DNA of 37,274 nt from a bacterium (GTDB lineage: Bacteria > Planctomycetota > Planctomycetia > Gemmatales > Gemmataceae). Below the pieces are notes generated by a model. That model was not told the DNA's origin and did not search any database. It saw only the letters and a program-made list of their open reading frames with translations. The stretch covers positions 1 to 37,274 of the forward strand of contig JAFKFQ010000267.1 of the NCBI GenBank assembly GCA_017308215.1, written 5' to 3'. Shown piece after piece: positions 1-8,583 of this stretch. The first letter of the stretch is position 1, and the number at the start of each line of letters is the position of its first letter. The position numbers and the translations under genes were made by a program.

Positions 1-673
1 GAAACGTCGGCAACCAGGTGGCCCACGCGACGGAGGCCGCCCCCGTCGCGGCGGCCCACGCGAGCCACCGCCTCGACCGCCAGGGCAGGACGGCCAGCAC
101 CAGGACATGGGACAGTGGGAGAAAGGCCGCGTAGTAGTGGCTGTACCAGGCCAGGAACATCGTCGCGGCGTAGCCGGCCCAGTCCCAGGGCCGGTCGTGC
201 GACAGGGCGAGGACGAACCACCAGACGTTGACGACGGCGAGCAGGTGCAGGAGCGCGTACGTCCGTGCCTCGTGGGCGAACTCGACGGACAGGGGGGATG
301 CCGCGTAGAGGGCCGCCGCCGCGAGCCCCACGGCCGGGCCGCCGAGCCGCCGGCCGAGTGCTCCGAGCGCCGCGACGGTCGCCACGGAACACAGGAGCGA
401 GAAGCCGCGCAACCCGTCGTCGCCCGGACCCACCGCCTGCTGCCAGCCCCGTGCGGCCAGCAGGTACAGCGGCGGGTTCCCGTTGTCGCGGGCGCTCCCG
501 TTCAGGATGTCATGGGTCGGCTTCCGGATCAGTTGCTGGGTGACGGCCTCGTCGTACCAGAAGCTGTGCGCCCCGATGACCGGGAGCCGTACGCCCAGGG
601 CCAGGAGGGTCACGGCGGACAGGCCGAGCAGCCAGGTTCGCGTCAGCGGCGGGGGAGTCGGAAAGGGTGTCAT
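1..673 (-). CDS. GT39-type membrane glycosyltransferase, C-terminus beyond the left edge
   Basis: This frame is open from an ATG at 673 to the left edge, so about 224 residues are visible. It resembles the N-terminal half of glycosyltransferase family 39 (PMT/ArnT-like) proteins, which move a sugar from a polyprenyl-phosphate donor on the outer face of the membrane. Visible signs are a first hydrophobic helix at about residues 13-32, the acidic loop motif FWYDEA (38-43), NPPLY (66-70), HEARTY (134-139) and several later hydrophobic segments. It starts only 3 bases after the stop of the preceding glycosyltransferase gene and is the last visible gene of the locus, so it is probably cotranscribed. 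The C-terminal periplasmic part cannot be seen. The family call is fairly safe; acceptor and sugar are unknown. Confidence 0.8.
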   Translation of the reverse strand, partial: MTPFPTPPPLTRTWLLGLSAVTLLALGVRLPVIGAHSFWYDEAVTQQLIRKPTHDILNGSARDNGNPPLYLLAARGWQQAVGPGDDGLRGFSLLCSVATVAALGALGRRLGGPAVGLAAAALYAASPLSVEFAHEARTYALLHLLAVVNVWWFVLALSHDRPWDWAGYAATMFLAWYSHYYAAFLPLSHVLVLAVLPWRSRRWLAWAAATGAASVAWATWLPTF

Positions 674-676
674 GAG

Positions 677-1930
677 TTACCGGGGTGTCTGAAGGTGCGC
701 CGCCCGCCGCTCCGCCTTGGCCTCGACCACGGTCCGGAGTTCGCCGACCACCGCCGTGGCGCGGGCGTCCCAGCTCGAGTCGGCGACTCGTCGCATCCGG
801 CGGGCGACCGCCTCGGCACTCGGGGGCTGACCCAACACCCGGTCGAGGGCGGAAAGGAACTCGCCCCGGGTGCGTGCGACCTCGACCACGTCCGCGAACT
901 TTTCCGCCTGCGGGGTCGCGGTGGCGACGACCGGCTTCCCCGCGGCCAGGTACTCGCGCAGCTTGATCGGGTTGGCGTGGAAGCTCCAGTCGCCCGGGCG
1001 GTACGGGATCAGACACGCGTCGAACCGCTTCGCGTACCCGGGCAGCGACTCGTACGGTCGCTTGCCGAGGAAGTGGACGTTGGCGCGCCGGGGGAGCGCC
1101 GCGGCGGGGACCGCCACCCGCCCGATGAGGACGAACTGCCAGTCCGGCCGCTCGCCGGCCAGCCAGCCGATCAGGTCGAGGTCGATGAACTGCTCGACCA
1201 GGCCGAAGAACCCCACGACGGGGCCGCGAAGATCCCGCACGTCGTCCGGGACGGGCAGGGCCGGGTCCTGGGCACGGGCGAAGTGCTCGAACTCGACCCC
1301 GTGCGGGCTGACGCACGTCCTCGGGTTCCACTCCCGCTTGGCGCGGACCAGCGTCTCCGACGCCACGAACACCACGTCCGCCCGGCGGGTGGTTTCCTCG
1401 TCCATGGCCCGCACGGTCCCGGGGTCGACGCCGGGGTACGCGGCGTAGTCGTCGATGCAGTAGTACACGGCGATCCGCTCACCCAACCGGCCGACCAGGA
1501 ACGGCACGTGCGGGACGTGAAACCATGCGACCGCACCGCGGACTTGCTCACGCCACGTCAGCCACCGGACCGCGGCCCGGACGACCTGCCGGTTCGCCCA
1601 GCGCACGAGCGCGAACCGGTGGAACGGGATCTGAACCAGGGTCCGCAACCGGATCCCCCGCTCGACGGTGCGGGTGCCGCTCACGAAGCGCCACAGCTTC
1701 ACAACGACTTTCTTGAGGTCGCGCCCCGAACCCCTGGGGGCCCGCCACCCCGGGCACTCGAAGTAGAACACCCGGAAGCGTCGGGCAAGTTGCCGGGCCA
1801 GGTGGTGGCTAGACGTGCGGTTCTCGGCGAACCAGTCGTTCCCGAAGAACAGGACGACCGTGTCCGGGCCGATCTCGGTGCTCGGCGGCCCCCGCCCGGC
1901 GGCGAGGGATTCGGCAGGCAAGGCGTTCAT
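677..1930 (-). CDS. Glycosyltransferase, TuaH-like group 1
   Basis: A 417-residue cytosolic glycosyltransferase of GT-B type, expected to add one sugar from a nucleotide-sugar donor to the growing lipid-linked glycan. The N-terminal domain begins with a hydrophobic strand and FFGNDW; the middle has VYYCIDDYAAYPG, a motif I associate with TuaH-like teichuronic acid transferases. The second domain starts near VVGFFGLVEQ, continues with FVLIGR, and ends with a donor-site region reading NPIKLREYLAAGKPVVAT. The start codon overlaps the upstream gene's stop by 4 bases (ATGA, 1927-1930), which implies translational coupling. The GT-B call is safe; the link to TuaH is weaker, and the sugar cannot be named. 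Confidence 0.85.
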   Translation of the reverse strand: MNALPAESLAAGRGPPSTEIGPDTVVLFFGNDWFAENRTSSHHLARQLARRFRVFYFECPGWRAPRGSGRDLKKVVVKLWRFVSGTRTVERGIRLRTLVQIPFHRFALVRWANRQVVRAAVRWLTWREQVRGAVAWFHVPHVPFLVGRLGERIAVYYCIDDYAAYPGVDPGTVRAMDEETTRRADVVFVASETLVRAKREWNPRTCVSPHGVEFEHFARAQDPALPVPDDVRDLRGPVVGFFGLVEQFIDLDLIGWLAGERPDWQFVLIGRVAVPAAALPRRANVHFLGKRPYESLPGYAKRFDACLIPYRPGDWSFHANPIKLREYLAAGKPVVATATPQAEKFADVVEVARTRGEFLSALDRVLGQPPSAEAVARRMRRVADSSWDARATAVVGELRTVVEAKAERRAAHLQTPR

Positions 1931-3096
1931 TGTGAAGTCCCCGCTCGCAACAACTCGATGAGGTGGTCGGCCGATTCGTCCCAGCTCCGGGCCCGGGCGG
2001 TCCGCGGCGGCCGGCTCCCCCGGTCGCCCAGCGAATCGATGAGTGCGGCCGCCAGGCGCTCGGGGTCGCCCGGCGGGACCAGGCGGTCCGGCGGGCGTTC
2101 CGCGATCTCCGACACCCCGCCGACGTCGCTGGCGACGAACGGCGTACCGCAGCAGACCGACTCGCGGAGGACGTTCGGCAACCCCTCGGAGTGGCTCGGC
2201 AGGACCGTCACGTCAGCCGCCCGGTACAGGTCCGGGAGCCGGTCCTGGGCACACGCGCCGACGAACCGGACGCAGCCCGCCATCCCGCCGGCCCGGACGG
2301 TGCCCTCCAGCGACGGGCGCAGGGGGCCGTCGCCGGCCAGGATCAGGTCGAACGCCACGCCCCGGTTCCGCAGCCGGCGGCACGCCTCGAGCAAGACGTC
2401 CAGACCCTTGACCGGAACCATTCGTCCCACCCAGAGCAGGACGGGACTCGTTTCGGAAACGCCGAGCCGGTGTCGCGCCTCCGCCCGGTCGGCCGGCCGG
2501 AATAACGTGGTGTCGACGCCCTGACGCCACACGTGCGCCCGGTGGTGTGGGGCACCCAGCCCGACCACCCGCCGGCGGAGGTGTTCGCTGACACAGGCTA
2601 CAACGTCCGCGGAGTCGAGTACCCGCATGACGTGTCGCCGTCGGCGGGCGCTGTGCGGCAGGAGCAGCACATCCGACCCGCCGACGATCACGCCGGCACG
2701 TGCCCCGGCAAGCCGTGCGGCCCGGACCGCCACTGCCCCATCGGGATGCACCCAGTACCCGAGGACGACATCGGGGCGAAAGTCACGAATGAGTCCGCCG
2801 ATCTGCTCCCGAACCGACCACCAGTAGAAGAGGTGCCGGCGGCTCAAGAGGGCACGGGGCGGGTAGTAGAATCGGGGGTGGTGAATCACCACCCCGTTCT
2901 CGTCCCTTTGGCGGCACGCCGGGATCGTGCCGCCCGTTCGCGTGCGTCGCCAAGGCGGGTCAGCGGTCCACGGAACCGGCGCGAGGACCACGACCTCGTG
3001 TCCCCGGGCCAGGCCGTGAACCAGGTTCCGGTTGAATGCCCCTTTGTCCGGTTCGGCCGGATTCGGGTAGATCGTGGAGAGGAACAGGACGCGCAT
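1927..3096 (-). CDS. Glycosyltransferase family 4
   Basis: A 389-residue GT4 enzyme, expected to act at the inner face of the membrane. The frame stays open upstream to 3342, but I place the start at ATG 3096 because the protein then begins MRVLFLSTIYPNP, the usual first strand of GT4 proteins, while the upstream extension is Arg/Gly/Pro-rich. No clear Shine-Dalgarno sequence precedes it. GT-B landmarks are GGSD (139-142), VGRMVPVKG (223-231), AGDGPLRPSLE (254-264) and the donor-binding SEGLPNVLRE (303-312). The usual second Glu of the EX7E motif lies in this last segment. The gene is 50 bases from the previous one and overlaps the next by 4 bases. Confidence 0.9.
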   Translation of the reverse strand: MRVLFLSTIYPNPAEPDKGAFNRNLVHGLARGHEVVVLAPVPWTADPPWRRTRTGGTIPACRQRDENGVVIHHPRFYYPPRALLSRRHLFYWWSVREQIGGLIRDFRPDVVLGYWVHPDGAVAVRAARLAGARAGVIVGGSDVLLLPHSARRRRHVMRVLDSADVVACVSEHLRRRVVGLGAPHHRAHVWRQGVDTTLFRPADRAEARHRLGVSETSPVLLWVGRMVPVKGLDVLLEACRRLRNRGVAFDLILAGDGPLRPSLEGTVRAGGMAGCVRFVGACAQDRLPDLYRAADVTVLPSHSEGLPNVLRESVCCGTPFVASDVGGVSEIAERPPDRLVPPGDPERLAAALIDSLGDRGSRPPRTARARSWDESADHLIELLRAGTSQ

Positions 3097-3146
3097 CGGG
3101 GGCTCGTCCGGGTGCCCGAACCCGCCGTGGTTCGGACACCCGGGGG

Positions 3147-4373
3147 TTAAACGTGGTGGGACTCGACCCGACCGGATTCGGCCACGCGAACGAACGCTTG
3201 GTCGCCCGCGTCCGGCTCGAAGATCCCGCCCCGTGGTTCCGCGACCGCCTCCGGGGACGGAACCCGCGCAGCGGCCCTCGGACGCGCCAACTGCAGGTAC
3301 ATTGCCTCGTACTCCGATACCATTCGGCGGGCGTCGAAGCACCGCACGACGCGCTCGCGGGCGGCCGTGCCCATTGCCCGGGATCGGTCCGACGGGGGCC
3401 AGAGTTCGAGAATCCCGCGTGCGAGGTCGGACGGGTCGCCCGGCTCAACCAGCCGGCCGGTCGCCCCGTCGGCGACCACCTCCGGCGTCCCGCCGACCCG
3501 GGTCGCGACGACCGGAAGCCCGCAGGCCATCGCCTCGAGCAGGGTCAGCGAGATCCCCTCGCTCAGCGAAGGCAGCACGAGGAGTGACGACCGGGCGAGC
3601 AGACCCGGGACGTCCCGCACCTCGCCGAGGAACCGGACGTGGCGTTCGAGCCCGAGGTCGCGGGCGAGCCGTTGCAACTCGGGTCGAGCCGGCCCGTCAC
3701 CCGCGATCTCCAGGCGGAACCCCTCGCGGCGGCGCACGACGTCCGCGGCGGCCCGGAGGAAGACGTCCACCCCCTTCAGCGGCACGAGGCGGCCGACGGC
3801 GACGGCGGGCCCTCCCGCCGCCGGCCCGCCGTACGAAAACCGCGCCGTGTCGATCCCGTTGCGAACCACCGCCAGCTTCCGCTCCGCGATCCCCTCCGCG
3901 GCGGCCACGCGGCGGGCGTCCTCGGAGACGCACACCACCCGCCGGGCCAGCAGCGCGGCGAGCCGAACGGCCGCGCGGTGTCGGTACGTGGTGCCGACGG
4001 CCTGGCCGTGCCGCGTCTGGAGCAGGGGGATGCCGCCGGCCAGCCGGGCCGCGGGGCCTCCGAAGATGAGGGGCACGTTGTTGTGGGTGTGGACCACGTC
4101 GGCGCGGCCGCGCACGAAGTCCCGGCAGAGTACCGGGAGCATGTCCGGCTTGAAGCCGGGCGCGTAGCCGAAGCACGCCACCTCCCAGCCGCAGGCCGAG
4201 ATCTCGTCGGCGACGGGGCCGCGCTCCCCGATGCAGACGAACCGCAGGTGGAACCGCTTTCGGTCCGCGTGCCGGGCGAACTCGGCCAGCATCTTCTCCA
4301 TACCGCCGGTGCGGAGTTGGAGAACGACGTGGGTAACACGGAGGTGGCGAGCCTTACCCTGTTGAAGCACCAT
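3147..4373 (-). CDS. Glycosyltransferase family 4
   Basis: A 408-residue GT4 glycosyltransferase. The start at ATG 4373 is preceded by a good ribosome site (GAGGAAGG, about 5 bases away), which settles it against longer open-frame options to 4589. The N-terminal domain shows THVVLQLRTGGMEKM (residues 14-28), typical of enzymes that begin with a GG-[ME]-E loop. Later come DVVHTHNN, VAVGRLVPLKGVDVFLRA, the AGDGPARPEL strand-loop and SEGISLTLLEAMACG, which holds the catalytic/donor-binding EX7E motif. The C-terminal 40 or so residues are Pro/Arg-rich and look unstructured. It lies 11 bases after the methyltransferase gene. The sugar is unknown. Confidence 0.9.
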   Translation of the reverse strand: MVLQQGKARHLRVTHVVLQLRTGGMEKMLAEFARHADRKRFHLRFVCIGERGPVADEISACGWEVACFGYAPGFKPDMLPVLCRDFVRGRADVVHTHNNVPLIFGGPAARLAGGIPLLQTRHGQAVGTTYRHRAAVRLAALLARRVVCVSEDARRVAAAEGIAERKLAVVRNGIDTARFSYGGPAAGGPAVAVGRLVPLKGVDVFLRAAADVVRRREGFRLEIAGDGPARPELQRLARDLGLERHVRFLGEVRDVPGLLARSSLLVLPSLSEGISLTLLEAMACGLPVVATRVGGTPEVVADGATGRLVEPGDPSDLARGILELWPPSDRSRAMGTAARERVVRCFDARRMVSEYEAMYLQLARPRAAARVPSPEAVAEPRGGIFEPDAGDQAFVRVAESGRVESHHV

Positions 4374-4384
4374 AATGACCTTCC

Positions 4385-5287
4385 TCACCGGCCGGAGTAG
4401 CCGCTCGCGCGACGGAGTGCGGCAACAACTCCGCAGTCGCCCACTTCGCGGCGGGTCGGGGTCCGTGCGACGACGGTGATCGTGCGGAACAGGGGGCGAA
4501 AGACCACGGAACGGCAGAGGCGGGTTCGGAGCGAATGCGGTACGTGACCGAGGGCGGCTTCGAGGAGCCGGAACAGCCGCCCCGGGCACCGGAACAGGCG
4601 GCGCTTCAGTGGAACCTCGATCCTGACCGAGGCGAACCCCGCGGCCCGGAACCGGGTGGTCAGTTCCGCGAAGGTGTACTCCCGCAGGTGAAGGCCGGTC
4701 GCCACCCGGTCGAAGAACTGGGAAATGTCCTGCGGCCCAGAGAATCGGTGCGGGGTTCGGCAGACGTACACGCCGCCGGGGGCGAGAACGCGGGCCACCT
4801 CCAGGAGATGGGAGCCGAAGTCGTCGGGGTGCAGGTGCTCGACCAGCATGTTGCTGAACGCCACGCCCGCACAGCCGTCCGGGGCGGGAATGGCGGTGCC
4901 GTTGGAAAGAAGGAAAGCAAAATTGGGGGGCCGCGCGTCGGTGGCGGAAATGACGTCGGAGACGTCAACCCCGTAGGCGTAACGGACCCGCCCGGCGACG
5001 ACGCGGGCGAGCTGGCAGTCGCCGGCGCCGATCTCGAGGTAAACACGGTCCCGCGCCAGGTGTCGGGCGAGCAGCCGCAGCTGCTCCTCGACCCGCCGGT
5101 TCTGTTCGCGGTCGTCCACCTTCCAGCGGTTCTGGGGGTGGTCGGGAACCCGCCGGAACAGCTCGTTGTACACGTCCCGGTAGAGCCGGAGGCGCTCCGC
5201 CGGCGCGGCTGCTCGCAGGCGACCGGCGAGTTCGGTCTCGACCTCGTAGTGCCGACGGAGTGCGGCGGTGTCGCGCGTCTCGGGCAT
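4385..5287 (-). CDS. Class I SAM-dependent methyltransferase
   Basis: A 300-residue methyltransferase of the Methyltransf_11 type, likely to methylate a sugar of the polysaccharide or its lipid-linked precursor. Motif I reads YLEIGAGDC after about 85 N-terminal residues. It is followed by YGVDVSD (motif II), FSNMLVEHLHPDDF (motif IV region) and ARVLAPGGVYVCRTPH (motif V/VI). The N-terminal helical part and the C-terminal Arg-rich tail are less conserved. I use ATG 5287 (MPETRD). A GTG at 5314 in the same frame overlaps the stop of the ligase gene as GTGA and could instead be used, adding nine residues. The gene sits 23 bases after the ligase gene. The substrate cannot be inferred. Confidence 0.82.
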   Translation of the reverse strand: MPETRDTAALRRHYEVETELAGRLRAAAPAERLRLYRDVYNELFRRVPDHPQNRWKVDDREQNRRVEEQLRLLARHLARDRVYLEIGAGDCQLARVVAGRVRYAYGVDVSDVISATDARPPNFAFLLSNGTAIPAPDGCAGVAFSNMLVEHLHPDDFGSHLLEVARVLAPGGVYVCRTPHRFSGPQDISQFFDRVATGLHLREYTFAELTTRFRAAGFASVRIEVPLKRRLFRCPGRLFRLLEAALGHVPHSLRTRLCRSVVFRPLFRTITVVARTPTRREVGDCGVVAALRRASGYSGR

Positions 5288-5310
5288 TTCGGTGTCGCTT
5301 TCGTTTCGCG

Positions 5311-6624
5311 TCACGACCGGTTGACGAGCAGCACGGTCAGGACGTGCAAGGCCGCCAGACACGCCCCGCCCGCGACGGCTAGCCGGAAGGCCAGTCGCGG
5401 ATTCAAGCGGGGCGCGGCCCCGGGGACGACCTCGGCGGCGAGCCCGAGGAAGACCGTGCCCAGCCCGATGAGCAGGTACGTCGGCTGGGTGTAGATGCGG
5501 GACAGGGACATCATCCCGACCGTCTGGGTGACGAGGGACGCGAGCAGGTACCCGCGGAGCCGGCAGAGACCGGGCTGGCGCTGCGGGTCGAGCCGGCGGC
5601 GCAACCGCCAGAGGGCCCACACGGGGTATGCGACGGCGGCGAAGAAACAGGAGCCGCCCAGGAGCCCGATCTCGGCGTACGCCTCGATGAAGGAGTTGTG
5701 GGCGGCTTGGCCGGCCAGTTCCGGGAACGTCCCTTGCCCCGTGCCGAAGAGCGGAGACTCCCGAAACAGCATCAGTCCGTCGCTCCAGAGGAGAACGCGG
5801 TGCTGGCTGGTGTCGTTCGGGTCCGTCAGGTCGAAGCTCGTCTGGCGGCCCGCGAGGGCCACGAGCACGACCGGCAGTGTCACGGCGAGGATCAACAGCC
5901 CCCGCCGCAACCCGTACCGGTCCGCGGCGAAAGCGCCCAGGCCCGCCAGGAGCGCGAGCATCCCGCCGCGGGAGTGCGTGAGGGGCACGGCGGTGGCGAA
6001 CGCCGCGAGCGGGATGACCCACACGCCCCGGCCCGCCCCGGCCCGCCGGTCCCCCAACAGGTAGAGGCTCAGGAGAACGCCCACGGAAAGGAGCACGCAG
6101 AACTCGTTCGGGTCGTTGAAGATCCCGGCCCCCCGCAGCCGCGGGAGTTCCTCGGTCAGCCCGGTTTCGAGGTCCAGCTGCTTCTCGCGGTAAGACCGGA
6201 GGGTCTCCACGTCGATGGCACCCGCGTACTGAAGTAGGGCAAATCCGACGTGGACGGCCATGAGCCCGACGACGCACCGGAGGAACAACCGGAGCCGCGA
6301 CACGGATCGGATCGAGGCGACCAGGAGTAGGTAGTAGAGGGCGACTTTGAGGTACATGAGGCCGGAGTCCTGGGCCTCCCACGTCCGGAGCCGAACGAGG
6401 TGCGACGCGACGACCGCCGCCAGAACCCCGAGGACGAACGCGGTGACCGGGCGGGCCGCGAGCGCCGCCGGCATCAACTGGCCTGCGATCTTGGGGGCCG
6501 AGACCAGGAGGGCTCCCAGGACCACCAGTTCGTAAATCGGCAATCCCGCAAGACCGGGTATGAGATCGGTAGGGCGGACGATCAGGACCGCGGTGACGAG
6601 CAAGAACAGGCCGAACTGGAACAT
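5311..6624 (-). CDS. O-antigen ligase / Wzy-like polymerase family membrane protein
   Basis: A 437-residue polytopic membrane protein with about 11-12 hydrophobic segments. It belongs to the O-antigen ligase (Wzy_C) superfamily, whose members polymerise lipid-linked repeat units or transfer finished glycan to an acceptor on the periplasmic side. The long periplasmic loop has the family's typical GTGQGTF, then HNSFIEAYAEIGLLG just before the next helix. The conserved Arg in LTHSRGG is also seen. The start at ATG 6624 gives a normal hydrophobic first helix (MFQFGLFLLV). The first 43 bases lie inside the end of the upstream GT2 gene. Ligase and polymerase cannot be told apart by sequence alone. 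Confidence 0.88.
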   Translation of the reverse strand: MFQFGLFLLVTAVLIVRPTDLIPGLAGLPIYELVVLGALLVSAPKIAGQLMPAALAARPVTAFVLGVLAAVVASHLVRLRTWEAQDSGLMYLKVALYYLLLVASIRSVSRLRLFLRCVVGLMAVHVGFALLQYAGAIDVETLRSYREKQLDLETGLTEELPRLRGAGIFNDPNEFCVLLSVGVLLSLYLLGDRRAGAGRGVWVIPLAAFATAVPLTHSRGGMLALLAGLGAFAADRYGLRRGLLILAVTLPVVLVALAGRQTSFDLTDPNDTSQHRVLLWSDGLMLFRESPLFGTGQGTFPELAGQAAHNSFIEAYAEIGLLGGSCFFAAVAYPVWALWRLRRRLDPQRQPGLCRLRGYLLASLVTQTVGMMSLSRIYTQPTYLLIGLGTVFLGLAAEVVPGAAPRLNPRLAFRLAVAGGACLAALHVLTVLLVNRS

Positions 6625-7583
6625 CGCCCGGTGACCTCCCGGGGCTCATGCGGTACGGGTGGGCGGGGGCGCGAGTAGAACACGCCGAAGACTGACCGCA
6701 CGAGCCGCTTGCCGCGCTCGAACGTGGTGCCCTGTTCTTCCGGGCGGTAGGGCCAGGGGTAGCCGGCGAGGGACCGGATCGAGCGCCAGACCGCCGCGGC
6801 GTGTTCTCCGGCCTCCGAGTACATGAACGCGCAGCGGTGGTCGATGATGCTGTACGCCTTGCGGCGCAGCAGGCCGCGGTTCCGCCAGCCGCCGCGCTCG
6901 CCGACCTTGGCGACGATGCGGCGCATCCCCGCCTCCATCCGCCGCGCCTGCTTCCCCAGGCTGGCCGGCGTGTCCCGGTACCCGGTGAGGGGGAGTTCGA
7001 GGTTGGCCACGCCGGCGACCTCGGCCGCGCGGACCCACAGGTCGTGGTCCTCGGGGCCCTGGAGCAGGCAGTCGAATTCGCCGACGCGGTTCAGGATCGA
7101 ACGGCGGACCACCATTGACGAGGTGACGACGGTGTTCCGGACCACCAGCCGCTCCCACGACACGGGCGCGACTCGTCCGACCGCTGGTTGCTCGGGAACA
7201 TCCGGGGTGTCGGGCGCCGGCCAGGGGTATGTACACGTGCCGAGCAGACCGAGGTCGTGCCGGCGGTGCAACACGTCCAGTTGAAGCTGAAGTTTCCGGG
7301 GGTGCCACACGTCGTCGGCGTCGAGGAACGCGACGAGCTCGGACCGCGCGTGGCGGAGACCCAGGTTGCGCGCGGCAGAGACCCCGCGGTTCGGTTGCCG
7401 ATGGTAGCGGATCTGTGACCCGTAGGCCGCGAGGCGTCCCGCGGTGTCGTCGGTCGAGCCGTCGTCGACAACGACGATCTCCTCGGGTTGCGCGGTCTGC
7501 GCCAGGAGGCTGTTGATGGCATCGGTAATCAGGTGGCCGCTGTTGTACGTCGGCACGACCACCGTGACGGGCGCACGGGCCAT
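6582..7583 (-). CDS. Glycosyltransferase family 2
   Basis: A 333-residue GT-A fold enzyme. ATG 7583 is chosen because the protein then begins MARAPVTVVVPTYNSG, the normal first strand of GT2; the open frame upstream to 7667 is Arg/Pro-rich. Visible motifs are VVVDDGSTDDT for nucleotide binding, AARNLGLRHA, the metal-binding FLDADDVW, and GPEDHDLWVRA, which corresponds to the catalytic acidic region (ED). The C-terminal 100 residues contain amphipathic helices that may touch the membrane. The stop lies 43 bases inside the ligase gene, a long overlap. Donor and acceptor are unknown. Confidence 0.9.
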   Translation of the reverse strand: MARAPVTVVVPTYNSGHLITDAINSLLAQTAQPEEIVVVDDGSTDDTAGRLAAYGSQIRYHRQPNRGVSAARNLGLRHARSELVAFLDADDVWHPRKLQLQLDVLHRRHDLGLLGTCTYPWPAPDTPDVPEQPAVGRVAPVSWERLVVRNTVVTSSMVVRRSILNRVGEFDCLLQGPEDHDLWVRAAEVAGVANLELPLTGYRDTPASLGKQARRMEAGMRRIVAKVGERGGWRNRGLLRRKAYSIIDHRCAFMYSEAGEHAAAVWRSIRSLAGYPWPYRPEEQGTTFERGKRLVRSVFGVFYSRPRPPVPHEPREVTGRCSSSACSCSSPRS

Positions 7584-7632
7584 AGGTGCGATCCGGAACC
7601 GGGTGAAATAGGACTCGGTCGGCGGGGGCGTT

Positions 7633-8583
7633 TCACGCCCCGGTCGGGTTGGTCGCGAATGAACCACGCACCCGGTGTCGGAACTCGCGAGCGAGGCCCG
7701 TAAAGGTTCCTAGCCTCGACGCGACATCCAGAACTTGATCGAAGCACTCGGGCGAGTGCGGGCCGTGCCCGATCCCGGCCCGCACCGCCCGGTACGTCAT
7801 GAGCCCGACGTGCCAGGCGGACCGGACCAACTCGTACCCGCAGACCCGGTGGTCAGGCCATTGCCGCGGTACGGCGACGTGCCCCCAGTAGCAGCGCTTC
7901 CAGAACCAGGTGCGGGTGAGCCGGCCCCGCGGGACGCGGTGCCCGACGACCGCACCCGGCTCGTACAGGACGAGGCCGCCGAGGGACGCGACGCGCTCGA
8001 GCATGTCGCAGTCCTCGCCGCCCGTCAGGGTGGTACCCACCCGGCCCAGGTCGGTCCGAAATCCGCCGGACCGTATTAGCCACGCCTTCCGGAAGCTCAG
8101 GTTCACGCCGTACAACTCACCGGCACCGGAGGGCCGGCGGTCCGGCCCCAGTTCCACGCGGGTGAGCAGGGCCTCCCGGGTGTCGCTCAACCACCGCGGC
8201 CGCCGCGCCGGGTACACGAGGTAGGCCCGGCCTCCGACTCCCGCCACGTCGCCGCTCGCGTACGCGGCGCGCAGCGCGTTCAGCCACGACGGGGCAACGT
8301 CCACGTCGTCATCCAGGTAGGCGATGACCTCGTGCCGGGCCTCGTCGATGGCACGGTTCCGCGCGTGGCTCAGACCCGGTCGCGCTTCGCGGACGTAGCG
8401 GAGCCGGCCCTCGAACTGGGGCGCGAGACCGGCGGCGACCGCGGCGGTGTCGTCGGTGCCGTTGTTGTCGACCAGGAGCACTTCGTACTCCGTCTGACCG
8501 GCCTCGAGGCGCACGAGCGACCGGAGAGTCTTCTCGACTTCCCTGGCGCGGTTGTGCGTCGCGATGGCGATGGTGACGTTCAT
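7633..8583 (-). CDS. Glycosyltransferase family 2
   Basis: A 316-residue GT2 enzyme with the start at ATG 8583 (MNVTIAIATHNRA), overlapping the upstream GT4 gene's stop by 4 bases. Motifs in order are LLVDNNGTDDT, GLSHARNRAIDEA, the DXD-type metal site YLDDDVDV, and GGEDCDMLERV, the usual catalytic-base region. Such proteins often extend capsule or O-antigen chains. The C-terminal part has WFWKRCYWGH, an aromatic segment seen in GT2 proteins that associate with the membrane. A 49-base gap separates it from the next GT2 gene. The family call is safe; specificity is not known. Confidence 0.9.
   Translation of the reverse strand: MNVTIAIATHNRAREVEKTLRSLVRLEAGQTEYEVLLVDNNGTDDTAAVAAGLAPQFEGRLRYVREARPGLSHARNRAIDEARHEVIAYLDDDVDVAPSWLNALRAAYASGDVAGVGGRAYLVYPARRPRWLSDTREALLTRVELGPDRRPSGAGELYGVNLSFRKAWLIRSGGFRTDLGRVGTTLTGGEDCDMLERVASLGGLVLYEPGAVVGHRVPRGRLTRTWFWKRCYWGHVAVPRQWPDHRVCGYELVRSAWHVGLMTYRAVRAGIGHGPHSPECFDQVLDVASRLGTFTGLAREFRHRVRGSFATNPTGA

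Noticed and set aside
107..2524. Long open frame on the plus strand (805 codons), and similar ones at 11003-12799, 15206-17575 and 25246-26994
   Set aside because: They lie opposite well-supported minus-strand genes, are rich in Arg, Pro and Gly, and show no domain. High GC content makes such mirror frames common.
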